Source of the DNA: Bacteroidota bacterium
Lineage (GTDB): Bacteria > Bacteroidota > Bacteroidia > Bacteroidales > JAAYUG01
Direction of reading: 5' to 3'
Assembly: GCA_021812865.1 (NCBI GenBank)
Contig: JAKAMP010000057.1
Location: 1 to 9,899 of the forward strand
Length of the DNA stretch: 9,899 bases
Shown here: positions 1 through 5,853 of the stretch, in pieces
Position numbering within the stretch: position 1 is the stretch's first letter
Layout of the letters: each line of letters starts with the position of its first letter
The notes under the pieces: generated by a model
What the model was told of the DNA's origin: nothing
Databases searched by the model: none
What the model saw: only the letters and a program-made list of their open reading frames with translations
Program-made: the position numbers and the translations under genes

Positions 1-88
1 TTGGACATTTAACGGAGAGGTCATCTGAGTTTTGCAGTCACACCGCAAATTGCACTCGATTGGAAGGTAATTATATGGACAAAAGTAC

Positions 89-96
89 TATATTTG
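89..96 (+). promoter_or_regulatory. Candidate Bacteroidota -7 promoter box for the esterase gene
   Basis: TATATTTG matches the Bacteroidota -7 consensus TAnnTTTG perfectly. Transcription starting a few bases downstream would give a leader of about 20 nt before the ATG at 124. No convincing -33 TTTG lies at normal spacing, so the call rests on one box. It also argues against translation starting at the TTG at 94, which lies inside the box. Confidence 0.45.
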
Positions 97-123
97 AATA
101 TTAACTCATTAAGTTTAGTAATT

Positions 124-1074
124 ATGATTTATAGACTGATCAATCTGACTAAAATAGTCATGTGGGGGTTCATGCTTTTCCTGACTGAGCATGCCATGGC
201 TCAGGACGGAACCATCTATCCGCTTAAAGCCCCGGCTGAACCCAATGCTATTAAGCTTGGCACAGGAGGCGTTAAAAACCAACCCGCCCCGGAATCCTGG
301 TTTCGCCAGTGGGGCGACCCGATGGCCCGTAACATTACGACCGCAACCCTAACCCCCTTCTTGCCGGAACCAGGTAAAGCAAATGGGGCTGCTGTGATTG
401 TGGCTCCGGGTGGAGGCTTTATGTGGCTTTCGATGGGTAACGAAGGATGGGAAGTTGCAGAAGCGCTCGCCAAACAGGGAGTAGCCGCTTTTGTGCTGAA
501 ATACAGGCTCAATCCAACTCCGGCATCGCTCGATGATTTCAAGGCCATGATGAATCGTGGATTTACGCCTCCGGCAAAATCCTCCGATTCCACCAAAGAA
601 TCATCACGAGTACGTCCTATGCGCTTTGACCTTTCCAATCAACTCGAGGACGCTGAAGCCGCCTATGCTTTGATCGTTAAACGAGCCAGGGAGTGGGGCG
701 TCGATACAAACAGAATCGGCATGATTGGCTTTTCGGCTGGTGCCGGCCTCACGTTGCACGCTGCACTGAACTCCAAAACCATGAAACTGGCTTTCATCGG
801 TTCGATCTATGGCCCTATGGGTACGGTTACAGTGCCAAAGAATGCCCCTTCCTTGTTCAATGTTATAGCCACCGATGATTTTCTCTTTGGGGGTAATTTT
901 GGCGTTATCGAATCATGGTACAAAGCAGGCATACCTGTTGAATTTCATCTATACCAAAACGGGGGGCACGGATTTGGACTGGGAAATCCCGATCGAACGA
1001 GTAATCGCTGGTTCGATGCCTTTATACACTGGTTAGATGTGAATAAATTTATTGCAACCCAGCCTGCAAAGTGA
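124..1074 (+). CDS. Exported alpha/beta-hydrolase, probable carbohydrate esterase (BD-FAE / acetyl-xylan-esterase-like)
   Basis: A serine hydrolase of the alpha/beta fold, probably removing acetyl or feruloyl groups from plant polysaccharide in the periplasm. Residues here are counted from the ATG at 124. The N-terminus has a hydrophobic signal segment (MWGFMLFL) ending at AMAQ, near residue 27. An oxyanion-hole stretch APGGG lies near residues 94-98. The nucleophile elbow GFSAG lies near 202-206 (Ser204), the acid ATDD near 249-252, and the catalytic histidine in GGHGFG near 280-285. The triad is therefore complete and in order. The frame stays open upstream to a TTG at 94, but that codon lies inside a -7 box, so the ATG at 124 is preferred; the ATG at 160 would still leave a short signal peptide. 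Family membership is recognised from motifs. The natural substrate is inferred from the other glycan-active genes nearby and could equally be another acyl ester. Confidence 0.85.
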   Translation: MIYRLINLTKIVMWGFMLFLTEHAMAQDGTIYPLKAPAEPNAIKLGTGGVKNQPAPESWFRQWGDPMARNITTATLTPFLPEPGKANGAAVIVAPGGGFMWLSMGNEGWEVAEALAKQGVAAFVLKYRLNPTPASLDDFKAMMNRGFTPPAKSSDSTKESSRVRPMRFDLSNQLEDAEAAYALIVKRAREWGVDTNRIGMIGFSAGAGLTLHAALNSKTMKLAFIGSIYGPMGTVTVPKNAPSLFNVIATDDFLFGGNFGVIESWYKAGIPVEFHLYQNGGHGFGLGNPDRTSNRWFDAFIHWLDVNKFIATQPAK

Positions 1075-1410
1075 CGAGCAATTGTGCATTGCAAGTGCGG
1101 GTGAGGCAAATTACAGCCAGCATATTGTTCAATGCTTACATGCTTTTCAGTGCGTTACTTTTCCTGAAGATTCCATTTTTCATCCACAGGATATCTCTGT
1201 ATTAGAGTATCATTTTTAACTTCAAGGAGAATATTTGCTTTATTGCCTATGATGGATTTGTACGGGAATAAATTAGTCGTTTCGATGTATTTGTTTCAAA
1301 ACCGGTGAACGTTGGGAGCAAACCGACAAAATGAAATTCAAAAAAGATTCAATACAAAGAAGGAACGACTAATAAAAGAAATAAAAAATCCATTCATAAA
1401 TTTAAAAACT
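1075..1410. other. Gene-poor interval between esterase and DUF2961 gene
   Basis: This 336-nt stretch has no complete gene. It holds only a possible - strand coding fragment (described separately). Its right end is very A-rich just before the DUF2961 start, as is usual for Bacteroidota translation starts without Shine-Dalgarno sequences. No clear terminator or promoter box was found. Confidence 0.5.
1155..1295 (-). pseudogene. Possible 3'-terminal fragment of an unidentified coding sequence
   Basis: On the - strand, 46 codons stay open between an in-frame TGA (1298-1296) and a TAA (1157-1155), with no ATG. The peptide begins NKYIETTNLFPYK and ends YPVDEKWNLQEK. Its alternation of charged and hydrophobic residues looks like a real protein C-terminus rather than random translation. 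I do not recognise the family. An open stretch of this length can arise by chance in AT-rich DNA, so the call is weak. If real, it is a leftover of a deleted gene. Confidence 0.22.
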
Positions 1411-2394
1411 ATGAAACAGGTTGTCCTAATAATAATTTTTTTAATTGACATTCATTGTGTTTTCGGGCAACAGTTATCTGTTAAAGATTTTAAAACTTTT
1501 AGCACAATAGGCAAACAATCAGATATCTTGCAAAAAGATAAAGAAGCTGAGTTGCTTACTTACTCTGGACATGGTACTGTTACTCACATGTGGTTTGGTG
1601 GAGCATTTAAAGGCTACGAACAAACCCGAATCCGTATTTATGTTGATGGCGAGGAAAAACCAGGTATCGATATGGAACTTTTTCTGGGAAATGGTATTGG
1701 TTTTAATGACCAATCGGCGCCTTGGGGAATTGATAAAATTGGCAATACCGGCGGGAATAGCGGTATTTACAACACCTATAAAATTCCTTTTGGGAAAAGT
1801 ATTCGAATAACTGCCCAATTAGCAGATAGTGCTGAAACGGGTCAGCCATTTTGGTGGATTATCCATGGAACGGAAAACCTGCCTATAAATTTAGCCGGTG
1901 TTCGCCTCCCCGACAATGCTCGTTTGAAACTTTACAAACTTGTAAAATACACGGCAAAACCTTTTGAGGAATTCAATATGTGCGATGTTTCAGAGAATGG
2001 GGCAGTATATCAGGTTACTATGGCTGCCAAAGGAACTCCAAAAGTTCGTGAAGCAAAAGATAACTGGATGAAACTGAGTTTTCTTGAATCCTGTATAAGG
2101 GCTTATATTGCTGGAGCTAAAACGCCACTTTTCTTATCCTCTGGTCTTGAAGATTATTTCTTAGGGACTTTCTATTTCCAAAAGGGTAAATATTATACTC
2201 CGATTGCCGGACTTACACACTTTGATGCTGATAAGCTTGAATTTTCAGCCTATCGTTTTCACGATGAAGATCCGTTCTTTTTCCAAAATGGCTTGAGGCT
2301 GACTAATCGATGTGGTGAAGAGTTAAATGGATTCAAATTTTGGGACCCTACAGACACGGAATACACAACGTATGTTTGGCTTTATCAGTGGTAA
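1411..2394 (+). CDS. Exported DUF2961 protein (GH172-like family)
   Basis: A 327-residue DUF2961 protein. Members of this family include the GH172 enzymes, which act on fructofuranose or arabinofuranose linkages; the substrate here cannot be read from sequence. A signal peptide (MKQVVLIIIFLIDIHCVFGQQ) covers residues 1-21. Family landmarks follow in order: G-TVTHMWFGG near 55-64, RIRIYVDGE near 73-81, a GxGGxSGxYNTY-like stretch near 111-123, GLEDYFLGTFYF near 245-256, and SAYRFHDEDPFFF near 279-291. The acidic GLEDYF block (Glu247, Asp248) and Glu277 are the obvious active-site candidates. The frame is open upstream to a TTG at 1312, but the ATG at 1411 directly precedes the signal peptide and is preferred. 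The C-terminus TTYVWLYQW looks complete. Codon and base use are AT-richer than in the flanking esterase and GH3 genes, hinting at separate acquisition. Confidence 0.82.
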   Translation: MKQVVLIIIFLIDIHCVFGQQLSVKDFKTFSTIGKQSDILQKDKEAELLTYSGHGTVTHMWFGGAFKGYEQTRIRIYVDGEEKPGIDMELFLGNGIGFNDQSAPWGIDKIGNTGGNSGIYNTYKIPFGKSIRITAQLADSAETGQPFWWIIHGTENLPINLAGVRLPDNARLKLYKLVKYTAKPFEEFNMCDVSENGAVYQVTMAAKGTPKVREAKDNWMKLSFLESCIRAYIAGAKTPLFLSSGLEDYFLGTFYFQKGKYYTPIAGLTHFDADKLEFSAYRFHDEDPFFFQNGLRLTNRCGEELNGFKFWDPTDTEYTTYVWLYQW

Positions 2395-2402
2395 GAAAAA
2401 AG

Positions 2403-2423
2403 GCAGATCAATATTGAATCTGC
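2403..2423 (+). terminator. Weak hairpin after the DUF2961 gene
   Basis: GCAGAT and ATCTGC form a 6-bp stem around a 9-nt AT-rich loop that is itself nearly self-complementary. It starts 8 nt after the stop codon. No run of T follows (AATTTATG), so intrinsic termination is doubtful; it may only protect the mRNA end. Confidence 0.28.
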
Positions 2424-2518
2424 AATTTATGACAAACATGAATTTAATAATTTGATCAGAAAAAAGCGTGCTGTAACCGAGTAGGCCGCTCCGCCAGTAA
2501 ACACCGACGTAGTACGCA

Positions 2519-2533
2519 CTTCGACAGGCTCAG
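2519..2533. repeat. Dispersed-repeat core CTTCGACAGGCTCAG
   Basis: This 15-mer shares its ends with the core CTTCGACTCCGCTCAG of the palindromic repeats around the GIY-YIG gene, differing only in the middle. It lies just beyond the 3' end of the maturase remnant, where intron domains V and VI would be expected. Only one arm is visible, so it is either a degenerate single repeat or a chance match. Confidence 0.35.
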
Positions 2534-3059
2534 TTAAATCACTTCGATTAACCACTTTACGACTCGCCTTGGGGGGGATACAGCCCTGCCCGTCCGGTCA
2601 GACGAGAGTTCGTTTAGATGTGGAGCAATTTTCACATAATAAGAAAGTAAATCCTCGTAGCCTCTTTTCTGCAAACGAGACACGGTAATAGTGGTGCCCA
2701 GTATTGGGCTTTGGGCTGCAGCCCAGCCACCCATACGGGTTCTGCTCCACGAAAAGGCATGTTCGGAATCCACTTCGAGACGGATCAGGTTTTTACGCTT
2801 TCGCTCGTGTTTTTTCCAATGATGCCAGATGCAATAATGCAGATGTTTTCTTAGCCAGCCATCCAGTTCTTATAATTTTCCCTGAATGTTAGCCAGCCGG
2901 AAGTTATTTATCCAGCTTCGCTGGATTGCTTTGCTCTTTTGTACCCGCTCATCGAAATGGGAGTGGTTTCCGGGTTTCTTCCTTTAGCATGGCGTTGAGC
3001 TGCTTCCAACGGCTTTGTTCAACGATTAGTTGGTATTTGCCTTTACTCCCTTTTGATAG
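2534..3059 (-). pseudogene. Degenerate C-terminal remnant of a group II intron reverse transcriptase/maturase
   Basis: Read on the - strand from 3059, the sequence gives KGKYQLIVEQSRWKQLNAML, then FDERVQK, SWINNFRLANIQGKL, LDGWLRKHLHYCIWHHWKK, RKRKNLIRL, AFSWSRTRMGGWAAAQSPIL and TTITVSRLQKRGYEDLLSYY. This order matches the maturase (domain X) and C-terminal part of bacterial group II intron proteins. The frame breaks around 2950 (first frame ends at TGA 2951-2949; the homology continues in another frame), and an in-frame TAA follows at 2872-2870. The last 79 codons remain open to 2534. The reverse transcriptase domain and the intron 5' half are missing; homology stops just before the promoter of the next gene. 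Inactive. The 3' side (2461-2533) may contain decayed domains V/VI, but I could not confirm a fold. The match is from memory of the family. Confidence 0.72.
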
Positions 3060-3086
3060 GCACATCACAAGCCCGCAGGAATTATC

Positions 3087-3094
3087 TATCTTTG
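3087..3094 (+). promoter_or_regulatory. Candidate -7 promoter box for the SASA esterase gene
   Basis: TATCTTTG is a full match to TAnnTTTG and would give a leader of about 20 nt before the ATG at 3122, similar to the spacing at the first gene. A TTTG at 3052-3055 is too far upstream to serve as a standard -33 box. The box lies just beyond the end of the maturase remnant. Confidence 0.42.
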
Positions 3095-3121
3095 CACATG
3101 GTAATTCAATAAAACTGAAAT

Positions 3122-3973
3122 ATGATGAATAAGCTTAAATCATTGTCATTGGGAGCGCTTCTGCTGCTGACCATGAATCTTGCTGCGCAGAATCCTAATT
3201 TCTATATTTATTTGTGTTTCGGGCAATCAAATATGGAAGGTCAGGGAGCCATAGAGGAGCAGGACAAGACCGTAGACAGCCGGTTCCTGACCTTCCAGGC
3301 GATAGACTGTCCAAACCTCAACAGGGTAAAAGGAAAATGGTATACCGCTGTTCCGCCTACCTGTCAATGCAACTCGAAACTCTCCCCCGTTGACTATTTC
3401 GGAAGAACCATGGTGGAGCGACTGCCGGACAGCATTACCGTTGGTATTATCAATGTGGCTATCGGCGGGTGTGATATCAGGCTATTTGATAAGGACATTT
3501 ACCAGAATTTTGATTCCACTTATAATCAAAGCTGGTTTACTTCGAAAGTAGCAGCCTATGCAGGAAACCCATATAAATATCTCATCGATCTTGCCAGACA
3601 GGCCCAGAAAGACGGGGTTATCAAAGGGATACTTTTGCACCAGGGAGAAACCAATACAGGGCAAGTTGAATGGCTTTCTTATGTGAAGAAAATATACCAT
3701 GACATGCTGAAGGACCTGTCATTGAACCCTCAATCAGTGCCGCTATTGGCCGGTGAGGTATTGACGGCTGAAGGCAATTGTTGTTCGGCCATGAATAAGA
3801 TTATCGATCAGCTTCCTGATTCCGTTCACACTGCGTATGTCATTTCATCCTTAGGTTGTCCGGCGCAGGACCAGGCACATTTCAACTCCGAAGGCTACAG
3901 AATGCTGGGAAAGCGCTATGCCTTACAGATGTTGAAATTGATGGGATATCATATTGAAGATAAAATGCAATAA
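3122..3973 (+). CDS. Exported SASA/SGNH carbohydrate esterase (CE6-like)
   Basis: A 283-residue esterase of the SASA (sialate O-acetylesterase-like, PF03629) type, which in CE6 removes acetyl groups from xylan and related glycans. Residues 1-23 form a signal peptide ending LAAQ. The nucleophile motif FGQSNMEGQG places the catalytic serine at residue 36. A Gly block AIGGCDIR (113-120) and the HQGETN block (173-178) follow. The terminal DQAHFNSEGY motif gives the Asp250/His253 pair. The set is complete. Start codons ATG at 3122 and 3125 are adjacent and cannot be told apart. The gene stands alone: a decayed group II intron lies upstream and the GIY-YIG/repeat region downstream. Acetyl-glycan esterase is the family expectation; sialic acid as the substrate is only one option and is not supported by any neighbour. 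Confidence 0.88.
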   Translation: MMNKLKSLSLGALLLLTMNLAAQNPNFYIYLCFGQSNMEGQGAIEEQDKTVDSRFLTFQAIDCPNLNRVKGKWYTAVPPTCQCNSKLSPVDYFGRTMVERLPDSITVGIINVAIGGCDIRLFDKDIYQNFDSTYNQSWFTSKVAAYAGNPYKYLIDLARQAQKDGVIKGILLHQGETNTGQVEWLSYVKKIYHDMLKDLSLNPQSVPLLAGEVLTAEGNCCSAMNKIIDQLPDSVHTAYVISSLGCPAQDQAHFNSEGYRMLGKRYALQMLKLMGYHIEDKMQ

Positions 3974-4112
3974 TCCAAAAACTGCAAAATCCAAAATTAA
4001 AATGCCGAATGATAGGGGATCTGTAATGAATAGATAATATCTGGTTCAGATAGCTTATTCTCCTAAAAAAGTAGAAGCAAGGGGATAACTGCCGCCTTCG
4101 GCTACTTATAGA
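3974..4112. other. Non-coding stretch before the first palindromic repeat
   Basis: No gene was seen. The left part is AT-rich without signals. From about 4091 a small GCCG/CGGC hairpin and CTTCGGCTACTTATA resemble CTTCGGCTGCTTACAA, which precedes the last repeat copy (about 4834-4849), so the repeat unit probably extends about 20 nt further left than its palindromic core. Confidence 0.4.
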
Positions 4113-4195
4113 CCGCTGCCTTCGACTCCGCTCAGGCAGCGGGCATTTGATTGATGATTAGGGGTGCTTCACTGACTGAGCGGAGGTGAAGGCCG
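4113..4195 (+). repeat. REP-like palindromic repeat, short copy A
   Basis: The left part (4113-4142) is the same 30-nt hairpin as in copies B and C: CCGCTGCC and GGCAGCGG form an 8-bp stem around a 14-nt loop. The spacer matches closely. The right arm differs: CTTCAC (4167-4172) pairs with GTGAAG (4186-4191), a perfect 6-bp local stem, while pairing with the distant left arm is disturbed. After about 4195 similarity to B and C ends; the 88-nt tail found in those copies is missing. It lies 90 nt upstream of the GIY-YIG start. Confidence 0.8.
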
Positions 4196-4285
4196 TGCAA
4201 TAAGTTGGTTTTTGTAAATAATTTATTATCTTCAATACGTTAGAAAATAATATTATCATTCGGTTGTTTCCAAACTTTGGTTGGC

Positions 4286-4606
4286 ATGAAAGGGTATATG
4301 TACATACTGGAATGTTGCGATGGCAGTTATTACACGGGTAGCACAATACACCTTGATATAAGGCTTGCCCAGCACATGATGGGAGAAGGGGCCAAGTATA
4401 CAAAAAACAGGTTGCCGGTGAAACTGTTGTATTATGAAGAATTTGAAAGAATTGACAAAGCGTTTTATCGTGAAAAGCAGGTGCAGAAATGGAACAGGAA
4501 AAAGAAGGAGGCATTGATAATTGGACAGACTGAAGAGTTGAAAATAGCGGCAGAATGTATGAATGAAACACACTGTAAAAATTATAGGACGGATGGAGGG
4601 GAATGA
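4286..4606 (+). CDS. Small GIY-YIG nuclease-domain protein
   Basis: A single-domain GIY-YIG protein (106 residues), close in size to the small UvrC-like/YhbQ-type proteins. Expected activity is metal-dependent cleavage of DNA; the biological role of these small proteins is largely unknown. The first motif is YIL (residues 6-8, with Tyr4/Tyr6), the second YTG (16-18), followed by Arg26 and His30 in DIRLAQH, and the probable metal-binding Glu63 in YREKQVQKW, with a basic NRKKKEALI helix after it. The core active-site set is therefore intact. Residues from about 80 on form a short tail without recognisable motif. The frame is open to a TTG at 4277, but the ATG at 4286 is preferred. It lacks a signal peptide, unlike the enzymes on both sides. 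REP-like repeats lie immediately before and after it, so it may belong to the same mobile or selfish unit. That link is inference. Confidence 0.85.
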   Translation: MKGYMYILECCDGSYYTGSTIHLDIRLAQHMMGEGAKYTKNRLPVKLLYYEEFERIDKAFYREKQVQKWNRKKKEALIIGQTEELKIAAECMNETHCKNYRTDGGE

Positions 4607-4636
4607 AATGAGGGGGCCTGCCTTCGAATTCGATTT

Positions 4637-4812
4637 AATCCGCTGCCTTCGACTCCGCTCAGGCAGCGGAAATTTGATTGATGATTAGGGGTGCTTCGCT
4701 GACTGAGCGGAGTCGAAGGCAGCGTGTCAAAATGAACAATATCAGATGCAATAGATTCAAAAGAGCTGCAATTGCAGAAAGCATCAATGAAATTGAGAAA
4801 ATGCTTGGTTTT
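4637..4812 (+). repeat. REP-like palindromic repeat, long copy B
   Basis: A 176-nt unit identical to copy C except at two adjacent bases (4670-4671, AA against GC). It starts with the 8-bp hairpin CCGCTGCC/GGCAGCGG, continues with an ATTTGATTGATGATTA spacer, then the opposite arm ending GAAGGCAGCG, and an 88-nt AT-rich tail. The tail contains the 12-bp palindrome CTGCAATTGCAG (4766-4777). It begins 30 nt after the GIY-YIG stop codon. Confidence 0.92.
4641..4724. repeat. Perfect 22-bp inverted repeat within copy B
   Basis: The arm 4641-4662 is the exact reverse complement of 4703-4724, with a 40-nt loop. Each arm can also fold locally: the left as an 8-bp hairpin, the right as CTTCG (4694-4698) with CGAAG (4714-4718). 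The two states exclude each other. Such a strong stem may also terminate transcripts reaching it from either side. Confidence 0.9.
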
Positions 4813-4846
4813 GTTGGTTTGTCGTATGTTAACTTCGGCTGCTTAC

Positions 4847-5022
4847 AATCCGCTGCCTTCGACTCCGCTCAGGCAGCGGGCATTTGATTGATGATTAGGG
4901 GTGCTTCGCTGACTGAGCGGAGTCGAAGGCAGCGTGTCAAAATGAACAATATCAGATGCAATAGATTCAAAAGAGCTGCAATTGCAGAAAGCATCAATGA
5001 AATTGAGAAAATGCTTGGTTTT
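4847..5022 (+). repeat. REP-like palindromic repeat, long copy C
   Basis: This copy is 174/176 identical to copy B at an exact offset of 210 nt, with a 34-nt spacer (4813-4846) between the copies. It ends 33 nt before the 3' end of the convergent Nudix regulator gene. The near-identity implies a recent duplication or conversion. Reading frames crossing it (for example + strand from 4888) are repeat-derived and run into the antisense of the regulator gene, so they are not called as genes. Confidence 0.92.
4851..4934. repeat. Perfect 22-bp inverted repeat within copy C
   Basis: Arms 4851-4872 and 4913-4934 are exact reverse complements around a 40-nt loop, the same architecture as in copy B. 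Confidence 0.9.
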
Positions 5023-5055
5023 CATAGCCTGAGTAATTGTTCGGTAACTAATAGT

Positions 5056-5832
5056 TCACGCAAATCCATACCCTTCCTTCAGGGCCTGGTTATATTTACG
5101 TTTATCAAAGCTATAGAGGAAGGGGGAACGGTGGGGCCCGATGGTTTTACGTTCAGGCAGGCGACGCAGAATGCCCAGGGAAAGCATTTTTTTCTGGAAG
5201 TTGCGCCGGTCGAGTTTCCTGCTCAGGATGGTCTCATATAGTTTCTGAAGTTCTGGAAGCGTAAATTTTTCAGGGAGAAGGCTCAGGCCCACAGGCTGGT
5301 ATTTCAACTGGAGGCGAACGGCATGCAGGGCATGGCTGATGATCCGGTCATGATCGAAGATCAGCGCCGGGAGGTCGTGAATATCCCACCAGCGCGATTC
5401 AACGGATAAGTGGTCGGGCCTGGGAGAAACCTTTGAATACTCAACCAGTGCATAATAGCCTATGGAGATAAATCGTTCGGCCATCCAATTGTGAAGCTCC
5501 TTCCCTCCTTCCTGAAATAAAACAGGCAACCGGTTCAGCCTTCTGTTCATATTGATGCGGTCAGGATCACCGAATGTATAGAACTGCTGGAGGAAGAGCT
5601 TATCCACGCCGGTACGTTCCCAAAGTACACGATGGGCGGCGGTGTCAACCGATTCGTTTCTTTCCACATAGCCGCCGGGGAGGCTCCATACCTCGACATC
5701 CTTCCATTTATTCAGAAGCACATTCAATTGGTTGGCGTGATAACCCAGAATCACGCAATCCACCGATATATGCGGGATATACTTCAGATGCCCGTTTGTG
5801 ATCAGTTCATGTATAACTTTGTTGTCTTTCAT
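5056..5832 (-). CDS. Nudix-domain transcriptional regulator with C-terminal winged helix (NrtR/AraR-like)
   Basis: A 258-residue cytoplasmic regulator with an N-terminal Nudix domain (about 20-150) and a C-terminal winged helix (about 180-258, LPEKFTLPELQKLYETIL to GPHRSPFLYSFDKRKY). This architecture is known from NrtR and from the AraR-type sugar regulators of Bacteroides. The Nudix box GGYVERNES...RVLWERTGV keeps the glycines and first Glu, but the consensus RExxEExG reads RVLWERTG, losing two acidic catalytic positions. It probably binds a ligand without hydrolysing it. It diverges from the GH3-isomerase-GH3 operon across 102 bp containing palindromic operator candidates, so autoregulation and control of that operon are the natural inference. 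The inducer is likely a sugar or sugar derivative but is not identifiable here. The ATG at 5832 sits only a few bases from a -7 box. Confidence 0.86.
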   Translation of the reverse strand: MKDNKVIHELITNGHLKYIPHISVDCVILGYHANQLNVLLNKWKDVEVWSLPGGYVERNESVDTAAHRVLWERTGVDKLFLQQFYTFGDPDRINMNRRLNRLPVLFQEGGKELHNWMAERFISIGYYALVEYSKVSPRPDHLSVESRWWDIHDLPALIFDHDRIISHALHAVRLQLKYQPVGLSLLPEKFTLPELQKLYETILSRKLDRRNFQKKMLSLGILRRLPERKTIGPHRSPFLYSFDKRKYNQALKEGYGFA

Positions 5833-5836
5833 TACA

Positions 5837-5844
5837 CAAATGTA
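5837..5844 (-). promoter_or_regulatory. Candidate -7 box for the Nudix regulator gene
   Basis: On the - strand TACATTTG matches TAnnTTTG. Its end lies 4 nt before the ATG at 5832, so transcription would begin at or next to the start codon, giving a leaderless or near-leaderless mRNA. No clear -33 box was seen. Confidence 0.4.
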
Positions 5845-5853
5845 TATTTTTTT

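Noticed and set aside
1..104. End of an upstream gene at the window start (WTFNGEVI followed by a stop at 27-29, or a frame open from 3 to 104)
   Set aside because: Too short to distinguish from chance; no family recognised. The region nearest the esterase carries a promoter box instead.
2911..2925. TCCAGCTTCGCTGGA hairpin as a terminator
   Set aside because: It lies within the homology of the decayed maturase (SWINNF region) and has no T-run; probably incidental.
2704..3132. + strand frames at 2704-2892 and 2926-3132
   Set aside because: They lie antisense to the maturase remnant, which explains the sequence better; the second also overlaps the esterase promoter and start.
4158..4573. Two long - strand frames opposite the GIY-YIG gene
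   Set aside because: They are shadows of the GIY-YIG frame, which has all family motifs; the - strand peptides have no recognisable domain.
4637..5022. CRISPR array
   Set aside because: Only two 176-nt units with one 34-nt spacer; the spacer resembles sequence upstream of copy A, and no cas genes are present.
4888..5241. 117-codon + strand frame starting in repeat copy C, and the matching frame from 4678 in copy B
   Set aside because: The first 45 codons are pure repeat and identical in both copies; the remainder runs antisense through the Nudix regulator. No independent sign of coding.
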